DNA of 64,000 nucleotides from Polaromonas sp. JS666 (GTDB lineage Bacteria > Pseudomonadota > Gammaproteobacteria > Burkholderiales > Burkholderiaceae_C): contig NZ_FNHX01000001.1 in the NCBI RefSeq assembly GCF_900103405.1, positions 682,001 to 746,000 of the forward strand, written 5' to 3'. Both the position numbers and the translations under genes were made by a program. Shown here in pieces: positions 7,799 through 18,157 of this stretch (position 1 is the stretch's first letter; each line of letters opens with the position of its first letter). The notes below the pieces were generated by a model that saw only the letters and a program-made list of their open reading frames with translations, had not been told where the DNA came from and made no database searches.

Positions 7799-9289
7799 AT
7801 GGACCCGAAAGCCGAAACGCCGCAGCCCGGCGCCCAAACCCCTTCCCGCAAGCGCATCAGCCGCCGCACGTCCATCATAGGCAGCGTGATCGCCGTGGTC
7901 GCCCTGGCCGGCATAGGCTGGCTGGCCTGGCATTTGACCCACCCTTCCGCCGACGCCGCCGCCGGCGGTTTTGCCGGCGGCCGGCGCGGCGCGCCGGCCA
8001 CCACGGTCGGCGTGGCCACCGCCGAACGCGCCAGCATCCCGATTGTTCTTGAGGCCCTGGGCACCGTCACGCCGCAGGCCAGCGTCAGGGTCACGCCCCA
8101 GGTCTCGGGCGTGATGCAGAAAGTGCTGTTCAAGGAAGGCCAGATGGTCAAGGCCGGCGAGCTGCTGGCCACCATAGACCCGCGCCAGTTTGAAATGGCG
8201 CTGATGCAGGCCACCGGCCAGCGCCAGCGCGACGAGGCCCAGCTCGACAGCGCGCGCGTGCAGCTGCAGCGCTACAAAACCCTGCTGGAGCAGGACTCCA
8301 TCGCCCGCCAGGATGTCGACACCCAGGCCGCGCTGGTCAAGCAGCTCGAAGGCACCGTGGTTGTCGACAAGGCCAACGAAGGCACGGCACGGCTCAACCT
8401 CGGCTACACGCGTGTGGTCGCGCCCGTGAGCGGCCGCGTCGGCCTGCGCGCCGTGGACGTGGGCAATGTGGTGAGCAGTGGCGACGCCAACGGAATCGCG
8501 CTGATCACCCAGATCACGCCCATAGACGTCGTCTTCGCGATTCCGCAGGACCAGGTCGGCGAGCTGCAGCAAAACGCCGCCAAGGGCATCGCCATGCAGG
8601 TCACCGCGCTCGACAGGACGCGCGCCGTCACGCTGGACACCGGCAGCTTCGCCTCGCTGGACAACCAGGTCGACATCACCACCGGCACGGTGAAGGCCAA
8701 GGCCCGCTTTGCCAACAGCGAGTTCAAGCTCTACCCCAGCCAGTTCGTCAATGTGCGCCTGCAGGTGCGCACCATCGACAACGCCATCGTGGTGCCGGTC
8801 ACGGCCGTGCGCATGGGCAGCAGCGGCGAGTATGTTTATGTGGTCAACGCCAAGGAGCGCACCGTCTCGCTCAGGCCCATCAAGCGCGGCCAGGCCACCG
8901 TCGACAAAGTCGTGATCGCCTCCGGCCTGGAGGTGGGCGAGCGTGTGATCACCGAAGGCGCGGACCGGCTCAAGGATGGCGCGTCCGTGGTCCTGCCCGG
9001 CGATCCGCCCGGCGGCGGCGGCAAGCGCCAGCGCGGCGCGGCCTCCGCGCCCGGCGCCGGGGCTTCCGCGCCCGCGGCAAGTGCCTCAGCCCCGGTCACA
9101 GCCGCAGCTGAAGGCCCAACCCCGGAACAGCGCAAGCGCATGCTGGACCAGGTCAAGGACGACCCGGAGGCCCTGGAACGCCGCCAGCGCTTTCTCGCGG
9201 CCATAGACGCCGGCGACCCCGCCGCGCTCGAACGCTGGCGCGGCATGAGGGAAAAGCGCCAGGGCGGCGGGTCGCGCAGTGAAAAATAG
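7799..9289 (+). CDS. mdtA: RND efflux periplasmic adaptor subunit (MdtA-like)
   Basis: A 496-residue membrane-fusion protein. The ATG at 7799 is preferred over an upstream one at 7754 because AAGGA lies six bases before it. One membrane anchor (about residues 25-46) is followed by a barrel-sandwich/lipoyl hybrid (GTVTPQASVRVTPQVSGVM), a coiled-coil hairpin (QLDSARVQLQRYKTLLEQDSIARQDVD) and LGYTRVVAPVSGRVG. It links the two pump proteins to the outer-membrane channel. Unusual: about 90 extra C-terminal residues, an Ala/Ser/Gly linker then a charged helical tail. First gene of the efflux operon. Confidence 0.93.
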   Translation: MDPKAETPQPGAQTPSRKRISRRTSIIGSVIAVVALAGIGWLAWHLTHPSADAAAGGFAGGRRGAPATTVGVATAERASIPIVLEALGTVTPQASVRVTPQVSGVMQKVLFKEGQMVKAGELLATIDPRQFEMALMQATGQRQRDEAQLDSARVQLQRYKTLLEQDSIARQDVDTQAALVKQLEGTVVVDKANEGTARLNLGYTRVVAPVSGRVGLRAVDVGNVVSSGDANGIALITQITPIDVVFAIPQDQVGELQQNAAKGIAMQVTALDRTRAVTLDTGSFASLDNQVDITTGTVKAKARFANSEFKLYPSQFVNVRLQVRTIDNAIVVPVTAVRMGSSGEYVYVVNAKERTVSLRPIKRGQATVDKVVIASGLEVGERVITEGADRLKDGASVVLPGDPPGGGGKRQRGAASAPGAGASAPAASASAPVTAAAEGPTPEQRKRMLDQVKDDPEALERRQRFLAAIDAGDPAALERWRGMREKRQGGGSRSEK

Positions 9290-9301
9290 GGGTCTCGCCG
9301 C

Positions 9302-12300
9302 ATGAGTCCCTCACGCCCGTTTATCCTGCGCCCGGTCGCCACCTCGCTGCTGATGGTGGCCATCGTGCTGGCCGGCCTCGTGGGTTTCAAGTTTTTGCCG
9401 CTGTCGGCCCTGCCGCAGGTCGACTACCCGACCATCCAGGTGCAGACGCTCTATCCCGGCGCCAGCCCCGAGGTCATGGCCCAGACCGTGACCGCGCCGC
9501 TGGAGCGCCAGTTCGGCCAGATGTCCGGGCTGCAGCGGCTGAGCTCCACCAGCGCGGCCGGCGTCTCCATCGTCACGCTGCAGTTCGGCCTGGGGCTGAC
9601 GCTGGACGTGGCCGAGCAGGAAGTGCAGGCGGCCATCAATGCAGGCGGCTCGCTGCTGCCGGCCGACCTGCCCGCCCCGCCCGTGTATGCCAAGGTCAAC
9701 CCGGCCGACGCGCCTGTGCTCACGCTGGCCATCACCTCCGACACCCTGCCGCTCACCGAGGTACAGAACATCGTCAACACGCGGCTGGCGCTCAAGATCA
9801 GCCAGGTCAACGGCGTGGGCCTGGTCTCGCTGAGCGGCGGGCAGCGCCCCGCCGTGCGCATACAGGCCGACACGCGCGCCCTGGCCTCCTACGGCCTGGG
9901 CCTGGATTCGCTGCGCACCGCCATCAGCGCCGCCAATGCCAACGGCGCCAAGGGCAGCATTGACGGACCCACACGCTCCTACTCCATCAATTCCAACGAC
10001 CAGCTGGTCGCCGCCAGCGACTACCAGCGCCTGGTCATCGCCTACCGTAACGGCGCGGCGATTCGTGTGTCCGACGTCGCGCAGGTGGTCGACAGCGCCG
10101 AGAACATCAAGCTCGGTGCCTGGTCAGGCCTCAAACCGGCCATCATCCTCAACGTGCAGCGCCAGCCCGGCGCGAACGTGATCGCCACGGTGGACGCCAT
10201 CAAGGCGCGCCTGCCCGAGCTGCAGGCCGGCCTGCCCACCGCGCTCAATGTCGACGTGCTCAGCGACCGCACCACCGGCATACGCGCCTCGGTGCTGCAT
10301 GTCGAAATCGAGCTGGTGCTGGCCGTGCTGCTGGTGGTGCTGGTGATTTTTGCGTTTTTGCACAGCCTGCGCGCCACCGTGATCGCCAGCCTGGCCGTGC
10401 CGATTTCGCTGGTCGGCACCTGCGGTGCGATGTACCTGCTGGGCTACAGCCTGAACAACCTGAGCCTGATGGCCTTGACGATCGCCACCGGCTTTGTGGT
10501 CGACGACGCCATCGTGATGATAGAAAACATCTCGCGCTACATCGAGGAAGGCGAGGACCCCATGGCCGCGGCCCTCAAGGGCGCGACGCAGATCGGCTTC
10601 ACCATCATCTCGCTAACGGTCTCGCTGATCGCGGTGCTGATCCCGCTGCTCTTCATGGGCGACGTGGTGGGCCGGCTGTTCCGCGAGTTCGCCGTCACGC
10701 TGGCCATCACCATCCTGATCTCCGCGGTGGTCTCGCTGACCCTGGTGCCCATGATGTCGGCGCGCTGGCTCACGCGCCACCCCGAGGGCGAGGTCGAAGG
10801 CGGTCGCTTCGGCCAGGCCATGCAGCGCTTTTTCGACAAGGTCATCCACCACTACGACCGCTGGCTGACCTGGGTGCTCAAGCGCCAGGGCCTGACCCTG
10901 CTGGTGGCGCTGGCCACGCTGCTGCTCACGGTGCTGTTGTATGTGCTGATCCCCAAGGGCCTGTTCCCCACGCAGGATACCGGCCAGCTGCAGGCCCGCA
11001 TCGAGACCGCGCAGTCCGTGTCCTACGCCCGCATGGCCGGGCTGCAGCAGGCAGCCGCCAAGGCCATCCTCGAGGATCCGGACGTTGCAACGCTGAGTTC
11101 ATTCATAGGCGTGGACGCGGCCAACAACACCATGCTGCACACCGGCCGCATGCTGATCAACCTCAAGTCCAGCCGCAGCGGCAGCCAGCAGGAGACCATG
11201 GACAGGCTCAAGGAGCGCGTCGGCCAGGTGGCCGGCGTGACGTTGTATTTGCAGCCCACCCAGGACTTGACGATTGACGCCGAGACCGGCCCCACGCAGT
11301 TCCGCGTCTCGCTTGAGGGCTCGGACAATGCCACCGTGGTGCTCTGGGCCAACAAGCTCGCCGAGCGCATGCGCCAGCTGCCCGGCGTACGCAACGTCGC
11401 CTCCGACGCCGGCTCCAGCGGCGCCTCGGCCTATATCAACGTGGACCGCGACACCGCCTCGCGCCTTGCCGTCACCACTTCGGCTATCGACGACGCGCTG
11501 TACAGCGCCTTCGGCCAGCGCATCGTCTCCACCATCTTCACCGAGACCAACCAGTACCGCGTGATCCTCGAAGCCATGCCCGACCCGCTGGCCACGCCCG
11601 CCTCGCTGGGCGCGCTGCGGCTCAAGACCAGCTCGGGCAGCACCACGCCGCTGTCGGCGATCGCCACCATACGCGAGCAGCCCGCGCCGCTACAGATCAC
11701 CCGCGTGGCCCAGTACCCGGCCACGACCCTGGGCTTTGACACCGCGCCCGGCACCTCCCTGGGTCGCGCCGTCGACGAAATCCGCCAGGCCGCCAAGGAC
11801 GTGGGCCTGCCCGGCAGCGTGACCCTGAGCTTCCTCGGCGCGGCCGGCGCCTACCAGGCCTCACTGTCCAACCAGCTGTGGCTGATCCTCGCCGCCGTGA
11901 TCTGCGTCTACATCGTGCTGGGCGTGCTCTACGAAAGTTATATCCACCCGCTGACGATTCTCTCCACCCTGCCCTCGGCCGGCGTGGGCGCCCTGCTGGC
12001 CCTCATGCTCAGCGGCTCCGACCTGGGGGTCATAGGCATCATAGGCATCATCCTGCTGATAGGCATCGTGAAGAAAAACGCCATCATGATGATCGACTTC
12101 GCGATTGATGCCGAACGCAACGAAGGCAAGTCCCCCCAGGAAGCGATCCACCAGGCGGCCCTGCTGCGCTTCCGCCCCATCCTCATGACCACCCTGGCCG
12201 CCCTCTTCGCCGCCGTGCCGCTGATGCTGGGGTTTGGTGAGGGCGCCGAGCTGCGGCAGCCGCTGGGCTTGTCGATTTTTGGCGGGCTGATTGTGAGCCA

Positions 12301-12391
12301 GATGCTCACGCTGTTTACCACGCCCGTCATCTATCTGGGGTTTGACCGGTTGGGGCGGAGGTTTGGGCGCAAGAAAGAGGTTCTTGCGTGA
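9302..12391 (+). CDS. mdtB: RND multidrug efflux pump subunit (MdtB-like)
   Basis: A 1029-residue HAE1-family inner-membrane proton/drug antiporter. It starts [20 protein letters not shown] (first membrane helix), has large periplasmic porter loops, and contains the helix-4 proton-relay motif [12 protein letters not shown] with paired Asp. The second half repeats the fold and ends with the conserved [15 protein letters not shown] and [12 protein letters not shown]. Standard length. It follows mdtA by 12 bases. MdtB and MdtC relatives assemble as mixed trimers, fitting the second pump gene downstream. Confidence 0.95.
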   Translation: MSPSRPFILRPVATSLLMVAIVLAGLVGFKFLPLSALPQVDYPTIQVQTLYPGASPEVMAQTVTAPLERQFGQMSGLQRLSSTSAAGVSIVTLQFGLGLTLDVAEQEVQAAINAGGSLLPADLPAPPVYAKVNPADAPVLTLAITSDTLPLTEVQNIVNTRLALKISQVNGVGLVSLSGGQRPAVRIQADTRALASYGLGLDSLRTAISAANANGAKGSIDGPTRSYSINSNDQLVAASDYQRLVIAYRNGAAIRVSDVAQVVDSAENIKLGAWSGLKPAIILNVQRQPGANVIATVDAIKARLPELQAGLPTALNVDVLSDRTTGIRASVLHVEIELVLAVLLVVLVIFAFLHSLRATVIASLAVPISLVGTCGAMYLLGYSLNNLSLMALTIATGFVVDDAIVMIENISRYIEEGEDPMAAALKGATQIGFTIISLTVSLIAVLIPLLFMGDVVGRLFREFAVTLAITILISAVVSLTLVPMMSARWLTRHPEGEVEGGRFGQAMQRFFDKVIHHYDRWLTWVLKRQGLTLLVALATLLLTVLLYVLIPKGLFPTQDTGQLQARIETAQSVSYARMAGLQQAAAKAILEDPDVATLSSFIGVDAANNTMLHTGRMLINLKSSRSGSQQETMDRLKERVGQVAGVTLYLQPTQDLTIDAETGPTQFRVSLEGSDNATVVLWANKLAERMRQLPGVRNVASDAGSSGASAYINVDRDTASRLAVTTSAIDDALYSAFGQRIVSTIFTETNQYRVILEAMPDPLATPASLGALRLKTSSGSTTPLSAIATIREQPAPLQITRVAQYPATTLGFDTAPGTSLGRAVDEIRQAAKDVGLPGSVTLSFLGAAGAYQASLSNQLWLILAAVICVYIVLGVLYESYIHPLTILSTLPSAGVGALLALMLSGSDLGVIGIIGIILLIGIVKKNAIMMIDFAIDAERNEGKSPQEAIHQAALLRFRPILMTTLAALFAAVPLMLGFGEGAELRQPLGLSIFGGLIVSQMLTLFTTPVIYLGFDRLGRRFGRKKEVLA

Positions 12392-12725
12392 AAGCCTCTT
12401 TTTGCTTGCCAGCCGGGTGCACTCTGCCGAGTTCTGCTGGCCGGGGGTTGCCCGGCGGCAACTCACTTTTCTTTGCTTCGCCAAAGAAAAGTAAGCAAAA
12501 GAAAGGCGACCCTGGTTCCTGCGTCCCCTGCGCTTCGCTCCGGGGCAACCTGCGGTGCTCGGTCCAGACGGGGTCAAAAACAACTCGCTTCGCTCAAACA
12601 AGTTTTTGCCCTGATCCGTCTGGCCCTGCGCTCCTCGGCGCATCCACAAGGGGTGGGGAGAGGAATACCAATACCGAATACCAAACAGCCCAAGACAGGC
12701 CTGGCTCGATCGAGGGAGTCAGGCC
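12392..12725. repeat. Dispersed intergenic repeat between the two pump genes
   Basis: This 334-base gap holds no credible gene. It contains a perfect 11-base stem (12465-12475 with 12482-12492, ACTTTTCTTTG, six-base loop CTTCGC), followed by several short TCGCTTCG/CGCTTCGC-type motifs around 12530-12600. Translation across the stem gives the FFASPKKSKQKKGD-type peptide that I have often seen as a spurious annotated ORF in beta- and gammaproteobacteria, which marks a widespread intergenic repeat. It interrupts the efflux operon and may cause partial termination before the next gene. Recognition is from memory, not a search. Confidence 0.65.
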
Positions 12726-15700
12726 ATGAATCTCTCAGAGCCGTTCGTCCGGAGGCCCGTCGCGACCGTTCTGCTAACCATCGGCCTGGCTCTGGCCGGC
12801 ATAGGCGCCTTCTTCGTCCTGCCGGTCTCCCCCCTCCCGCAGGTGGACTTTCCCGTGATCTCGGTCAGCGCCACCTTGCCGGGTGCCAGCCCCTCGACCA
12901 TGGCCAGCAGCGTGGCGACGCCGCTGGAGCGGCGACTGGGCATCATCGCGGGTGTCAATGAAATGACCTCCTCGAGCGGCAGCGGCTCGACGCGCATCAG
13001 CCTGCAGTTCGACCTCAACCGCAAAATCGATTCGGCCGCGCGCGAGGTGCAGGCCGCCATCAATGCCTCGCGGGCCGACCTGCCGGCCAGCCTGCGCAGC
13101 AACCCGACCTACCGCAAGGCCAACCCGGCCTCGGCGCCCGTCATCATCCTGGCGCTGACCTCCAAGACGCGTTCGCCGGGCCAGATCTATGACGAAGTCT
13201 CCAACCTGGTGCAGCAAAAAATCGCCCAGGTGCCGGGCGTGGGCGACGTCGAGCTCGGCGGCGGTTCGCTGCCCGCGGTGCGGGTGGAGCTCAATCCCTT
13301 CGCACTGAACCGCTACGGCGTGGCCGCGGAAGACGTGCGCGCGGCGCTGCAGGCCTCCAACGCCAACCGGCCGCGCGGTGCCATCGAGGGCAACGGCCAG
13401 CGCTTCCAGATCTACACCGGCGCCAACACCGCCAGCGGCGGGCGCCGCGCCGCCGACTACCAGGACCTGGTCGTCGCCTGGCGCAACAACGCGGCCATAC
13501 GCCTGCGCGACGTGGCCGAGGTGCAGGACGGCGTGGAGAACACCAACACGCTGGGCCTGTTCAACGGCGAGCCGGCCGTGATCGTGCTGGTCACGCGCCA
13601 GCCGGCCGCCAACGTGATTGAAACCGTGGACGGCGTGCGCGACCTGCTGCCCGAACTGCAGGCCCAGCTGCCGCAGGACGTGCGCCTGCAGGTCGCCTCC
13701 GACAGCACCAACTCGATACGCTCCTCGCTGCATGAAATCGAGCTCACGCTGATCATCTCCATCGTGCTGGTGGTACTGGTCGTCAGCGCCTTTTTGCGCA
13801 GCGCGCGCGCCACCATCATCCCGGCGGTGGCCACCGTGGCCTCGTTGCTGGGCACCTTCGGCGTGATGTACCTGATGGGTTTTTCCCTCAACAACCTGAG
13901 CCTGATGGCGCTCACGGTGGCCACCGGCTTTGTGGTCGACGACGCCATCGTGGTGCTGGAGAACACCAGCCGCCACATCGAGGCCGGCATGGACCGCTTC
14001 AAGGCCGCGCTGCTGGGCGCGCGCGAGGTCGGTTTTACCGTGTTGTCCATCAGCCTGTCGCTGGTGGCGGTGTTCATCCCCCTGCTCTTCATGGGCGGGC
14101 AGATAGGCCGGCTGTTCCGCGAGTTCGCCGTCACGCTGTCGGCGGCCGTGCTGATCTCGCTGCTGATCTCGCTGACCACCACGCCCATGATGTGCGCCTG
14201 GCTGCTCAAGCCCGACGCGCACAGCACCCCCCCGGGCCGCATTGCGCGCTGGTTTGAAAGCGCCTTCAAGCGTGTGCACCGCAGCTATGAAACCAGCCTG
14301 GACTGGGCGCTGCACAGCAAGCTGCTGGTGATGCTGATCCTGGCGGCCGTGGTGGGCTTGAACGTCTACCTTTACGTGAAAGCACCCAAGGGCTTTTTCC
14401 CGCAGCAGGACACCGGCCAGATCAACGGCGGCCTGCGCGCCGACCGCAGCATCTCCTTCCAGGCGCTGCAGGGCAAGCTCAGGCAGCTGGTCGAAATCAT
14501 CCGCGCCGACCCGGCGGTGGACACCGTGGTCGGATTTACCGGCGGCTCGCGCGCGGGCGGCGGCTTCATGTTCATCAACCTCAAGCCGGTCGGCCAGCGC
14601 AAGGAAGGCGGCCAGGCCGTGATCACGCGGCTGCGCCCGCAGCTCGCGCAGGTGACGGGCGTGAGCCTCTTCCTCAACACCGTGCAGGACCTGCGTGGCG
14701 GCGGGCGCCAGACCAATTCAACCTACCAGTACACGCTCAAGAGCGACAACGCGGCCGACCTGAGCCAGTGGGCCACGCGCCTGGCCGAGCGCATGAAAAC
14801 CCAGGAAGCGCTGACCGACGTGGACACCGACCAGCAGGAAAACGGCGTGGAAACCATGGTCACCGTCGACAAGGACAGCGCCGCGCGCCTGGGCATCAGC
14901 TCACGCGACGTGGACAACGCGCTCTACGACGGCTTCGGCCAGCGACAGGTCGCCACGATTTACGCCGAACTCAACCAGTACCACGTGATCATGGAGGTCG
15001 CGCCGCGCTACACGCGCAGCCCCGAGTCGCTCAAGGACATCTATGTGCCGGCCAAAAATGCCGGGGGCGGCACGGGCAGCGCCACCAGTACCAGCACAAC
15101 AAGCGCCACAAGCACCACGACGGCCGCCACCGGGTCCACTTCAGGCACGGCCGGCAGCACGGGCACATCCGGCAGTTCGGCCGCCACCACAAGCAGCACA
15201 ACAAGCAGCACCACGCCCACCATCAGTGCCAATCCCGGCCTGCGCGATTCCTCGAGCGGCAATGTGCTGAGCACCTCTCCCAGCACCATGGTCCCGCTGT
15301 CGGCGATCGCGCGTTTCAGCGAGAACCCCACGGCGGCCTCCATCAGCCATGAGGACGGCGAACTCTCGACCACCATCTCCTACAACCTGGCCGAGGGATT
15401 CACGCTGAGCGACGCCGAGGCGGCGGTGCGCCAGTCCGAGGCCGACATACGCTTGCCCACCAATGTGCGTGGCAGTTTTTCCGGCACGGCACTCAGCGCG
15501 CAGCAATCGCAAGGCCAGCAGCCGCTGCTGATCCTGGCCGCGCTGGTGGTGATCTACATCGTGCTGGGCATCCTGTATGAAAGCCTGATCCACCCCATCA
15601 CCGTGCTCTCTACCCTGCCCTCGGCCGGCGTGGGCGCGGTGCTGGCGCTGCTGATGTTCAAGCTGGACTTCTCCATCATCGCGCTGATAGGCATCTTCCT

Positions 15701-16073
15701 GCTGATCGGCATCGTCAAGAAAAACGCCATCCTGATCATCGACTTCGCGCTGGAGGCCGAACGCGCGCGCGGCATTTCGGCGCTGGAAGCGGTGCGTGAA
15801 GCCTGTTTGCTGCGTTTCCGTCCCATCCTGATGACCACGCTGGCCGCCATCCTGGGCGCGCTGCCGCTGGCCATAGGCTTCGGTGAAGGGGCCGAGTTGC
15901 GCCGGCCGCTGGGCATCGCCATCATCGGCGGGCTGATCGCCAGCCAGCTGCTCACGCTGCTGACCACGCCGGTGGTCTACGTGTTGATGGACAAGCTGCG
16001 CCGCCGCAGCCCTCTTGAGCGCCAGCTCAGCCGCCATCCCGGCGAAACCGATGCGGCGCCGCAAACGCCATGA
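12726..16073 (+). CDS. mdtC: RND multidrug efflux pump subunit (MdtC-like) with Ser/Thr-rich insertion
   Basis: A 1115-residue HAE1-family pump, about 80 residues longer than usual. It begins NLSEPFVRRPVATVLLTIGL, contains [20 protein letters not shown] (proton-relay Asp pair) and ends with [18 protein letters not shown] and [12 protein letters not shown]. The extra length is a run of Gly, Ser, Thr and Ala at about residues 778-848, between DIYVPAKN and TMVPLSAI. In AcrB-type structures this is a periplasmic loop next to the docking and PC2 subdomains. Reading frame is intact. The stop overlaps the next start (ATGA). Confidence 0.95.
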   Translation: MNLSEPFVRRPVATVLLTIGLALAGIGAFFVLPVSPLPQVDFPVISVSATLPGASPSTMASSVATPLERRLGIIAGVNEMTSSSGSGSTRISLQFDLNRKIDSAAREVQAAINASRADLPASLRSNPTYRKANPASAPVIILALTSKTRSPGQIYDEVSNLVQQKIAQVPGVGDVELGGGSLPAVRVELNPFALNRYGVAAEDVRAALQASNANRPRGAIEGNGQRFQIYTGANTASGGRRAADYQDLVVAWRNNAAIRLRDVAEVQDGVENTNTLGLFNGEPAVIVLVTRQPAANVIETVDGVRDLLPELQAQLPQDVRLQVASDSTNSIRSSLHEIELTLIISIVLVVLVVSAFLRSARATIIPAVATVASLLGTFGVMYLMGFSLNNLSLMALTVATGFVVDDAIVVLENTSRHIEAGMDRFKAALLGAREVGFTVLSISLSLVAVFIPLLFMGGQIGRLFREFAVTLSAAVLISLLISLTTTPMMCAWLLKPDAHSTPPGRIARWFESAFKRVHRSYETSLDWALHSKLLVMLILAAVVGLNVYLYVKAPKGFFPQQDTGQINGGLRADRSISFQALQGKLRQLVEIIRADPAVDTVVGFTGGSRAGGGFMFINLKPVGQRKEGGQAVITRLRPQLAQVTGVSLFLNTVQDLRGGGRQTNSTYQYTLKSDNAADLSQWATRLAERMKTQEALTDVDTDQQENGVETMVTVDKDSAARLGISSRDVDNALYDGFGQRQVATIYAELNQYHVIMEVAPRYTRSPESLKDIYVPAKNAGGGTGSATSTSTTSATSTTTAATGSTSGTAGSTGTSGSSAATTSSTTSSTTPTISANPGLRDSSSGNVLSTSPSTMVPLSAIARFSENPTAASISHEDGELSTTISYNLAEGFTLSDAEAAVRQSEADIRLPTNVRGSFSGTALSAQQSQGQQPLLILAALVVIYIVLGILYESLIHPITVLSTLPSAGVGAVLALLMFKLDFSIIALIGIFLLIGIVKKNAILIIDFALEAERARGISALEAVREACLLRFRPILMTTLAAILGALPLAIGFGEGAELRRPLGIAIIGGLIASQLLTLLTTPVVYVLMDKLRRRSPLERQLSRHPGETDAAPQTP

Positions 16074-17515
16074 TGGACAAGACCATGAAGAACCTCTCCC
16101 ACACGCCCTGTTTTGAACGCCGGCTCATCGCCGCCGCCCTGCTGGCCTTGCTCGCTACCGGCTGCGCCGTCGGCCCAGACTACAAGCGGCCCACCACCGC
16201 CGAGGTCAGCAACTTCAAGGAAGCCGAAGGCTGGGTGCCGGCCGCGCCGGCCGATGCGCTGGAGCGAGGCCCATGGTGGAGTTTGTTCAAGGACCCGGTG
16301 CTGGACCAGCTGCAGTCGCGCGTCGATGTCTCCAACCAGAACGTCGCGCTGGCCGTGGCCGCCTATGCCCAGGCGCGCGCGCTGGTACGCGAGCAGCGCG
16401 CCTCGCTGTTTCCCACGGTCACGCTGGACGCCGGCGCCACGCGTTCGCGCGCCAGCGGCAATGTCGCGACCAACAGCACCGGCCGCGTCGGCAACAACTA
16501 CCAGCTCAGCATAGGCGGCAGCTGGGAGCCCGACGTCTGGGGCCGCCTGGGCCGCGCGGTGGACAGCGCCACGGCCGGCGAACAGGCCAGCGCCGCCGAT
16601 CTGGCCTCGGCCAAGCTCTCGGCCCAGGGCGAGCTCGCCGCCAACTATTTTTCGCTGCGCCAGACCGACGCGCAGAAGGCCTTGCTGGAGACCACGCTGG
16701 CCGGCTACCAGCGCGCGCTCGAAATTACGCAAAACCGCTACAAGGCCGGCATCGCCGCCAAGACCGACGTGCTGCAGGCGCAAACCCAGCTCGCCAACGC
16801 CCAGGCCGACAATGCCGGCCTGGTGCGCCAGCGCGCCCAGCTTGAGCACGCGATCGCCGTGCTGGTCGGCGAAGCACCCGCCAATTTCAGCCTGCCGCCC
16901 GCCGCCTGGAACCCGCTGGTGCCCGAGGTACCGCTAGGCGTGCCTTCAGCCTTGCTGCAGCGCCGGCCCGACATTGCCGCGGCCGAACGCCGAGTGGCCT
17001 CGGCCAACGAACAGATAGGCATCGCCAAAAGCGCCTACTTCCCCAGCCTGTCGCTGAGCGCCTCGGCCGGCACCGGCGCCAGCCGCGTGGCCGATTTGTT
17101 CAAGGCGTCGAGCAGCGTCTGGTCCCTGGGCCTGTCGGCCGCACAACTGATTTTTGACGCCGGCGCCACCGGCGCACGCGTGGACGGCGCGCGGGCTGGT
17201 CACGAACAGGCCGTGGCCCGCTACCGCCAGACCGTGCTGGTCGCCTTCCAGGATGTGGAAGACCAGCTCTCCGCGACCCGCGTGCTGGCCACACAGCAGG
17301 AACTGCGCCGCCAGGCCTCGGAAGCGGCCGACCAGGTCGAGCAGCAAGTGCTCAACCGCTACCGCAGCGGCCAGGTTGGCTACACCGAAGTCATCACCGC
17401 CCAGGCCACAGCCCTGAGCGCGCGCCGCGCCCTGGTGCAGGCCATGGCCGACCGCCAGACGACCGCCGTGGCGCTGATCCAGGCGCTGGGTGGGGGTTGG
17501 CAAGCCAAACAATAG
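16070..17515 (+). CDS. Outer-membrane efflux lipoprotein (NodT/OprM family)
   Basis: A 481-residue TolC-fold channel. The lipobox LLATGC (Cys about residue 32) followed by AVGPDYKRP is diagnostic of the NodT family. Two OEP repeats follow, with the long helical regions ANYFSLRQTDAQKALLETTLAGYQRALEI and RPDIAAAERRVASANEQIGIAKSAYFPSLSL. It is the outer-membrane exit duct for the preceding RND pump. Start overlaps mdtC. In-frame ATG codons at 16073 and 16085 are alternatives; the signal peptide works with any of them. Confidence 0.94.
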   Translation: MMDKTMKNLSHTPCFERRLIAAALLALLATGCAVGPDYKRPTTAEVSNFKEAEGWVPAAPADALERGPWWSLFKDPVLDQLQSRVDVSNQNVALAVAAYAQARALVREQRASLFPTVTLDAGATRSRASGNVATNSTGRVGNNYQLSIGGSWEPDVWGRLGRAVDSATAGEQASAADLASAKLSAQGELAANYFSLRQTDAQKALLETTLAGYQRALEITQNRYKAGIAAKTDVLQAQTQLANAQADNAGLVRQRAQLEHAIAVLVGEAPANFSLPPAAWNPLVPEVPLGVPSALLQRRPDIAAAERRVASANEQIGIAKSAYFPSLSLSASAGTGASRVADLFKASSSVWSLGLSAAQLIFDAGATGARVDGARAGHEQAVARYRQTVLVAFQDVEDQLSATRVLATQQELRRQASEAADQVEQQVLNRYRSGQVGYTEVITAQATALSARRALVQAMADRQTTAVALIQALGGGWQAKQ

Positions 17516-17552
17516 GCTGCGGCGCACCAAGGCCCCGGTAGTGCAAGCCGCA

Positions 17553-18050
17553 CTATGCAGCGGGCTCAAGCGCCGGGCTGCCGGAACAGCCAAGGCCGCC
17601 GCAACCCTGAATGGCGTCCCTGGGCAGCGCTTGCGGCATGCTCACCACACCCGTCTCCGGGTCGTAGCCGATGCCGCGCAGGTGCAGCGCCAGCGCGGCA
17701 TCCATGGTCTGCGCATGCTGCGGAAACCACAGGGCCAGTTCCCTGGCCATGTGGCGCACGGACGCGAAGTCCCCGGCCTGGGCCATCAACAGGCCTTCGC
17801 GCATGACCTGCAGCACCACCTTGTGCTGCACGGTATGGCAATTGGTGGATGAAAACCGCGTGTCCAGCATCCAGCGATCTTCGCGGCTGAAGTGCTCGTC
17901 GGTGTGCTCCACCAGCGTGCACCAGTGGCCGGCCAGCGCATCGTCCGCCGCGCTTTCCACCTGCGCCAGCAACTCGACAAACTCCCGGTGCGTGTCATCC
18001 ATGGTGGGCAGTCCGAGCACCAGGGCGTCAGACCATTGAAGATTCGGCAT
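17553..18050 (-). CDS. Bacteriohemerythrin
   Basis: A 165-residue protein from ATG 18050 (MPNLQWSDAL). All seven di-iron ligands of the hemerythrin fold are in place: His21, His53 and Glu57 (HxxxE), His72 and His76 (HxxxH), His112 and Asp117 (HxxxxD). It probably binds oxygen reversibly for sensing, storage or delivery. The last 40 residues after the fourth helix form an extra tail ending in a Cys/Gly/Pro-rich stretch. It stands alone, convergent with the efflux lipoprotein gene 37 bases away. Confidence 0.92.
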   Translation of the reverse strand: MPNLQWSDALVLGLPTMDDTHREFVELLAQVESAADDALAGHWCTLVEHTDEHFSREDRWMLDTRFSSTNCHTVQHKVVLQVMREGLLMAQAGDFASVRHMARELALWFPQHAQTMDAALALHLRGIGYDPETGVVSMPQALPRDAIQGCGGLGCSGSPALEPAA

Positions 18051-18157
18051 GTGTGTGCTTCCAGCATTGCAATGCCCCAGCGTAAGCCAGGGCATGTCGC
18101 ACAGACTTGATCCATGTCATGGATCGCGCATTCACGGTGGCAAGCCGTGTTTTGGCG

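Noticed and set aside
12388..12729. 113-residue frame in the mdtB-mdtC gap
   Set aside because: Generated by the dispersed repeat; no ribosome-binding site and no domain.
12774..14315. 513-residue antisense frame over the mdtC-like gene
   Set aside because: No motif, His/Arg-rich, and opposes an intact RND pump.
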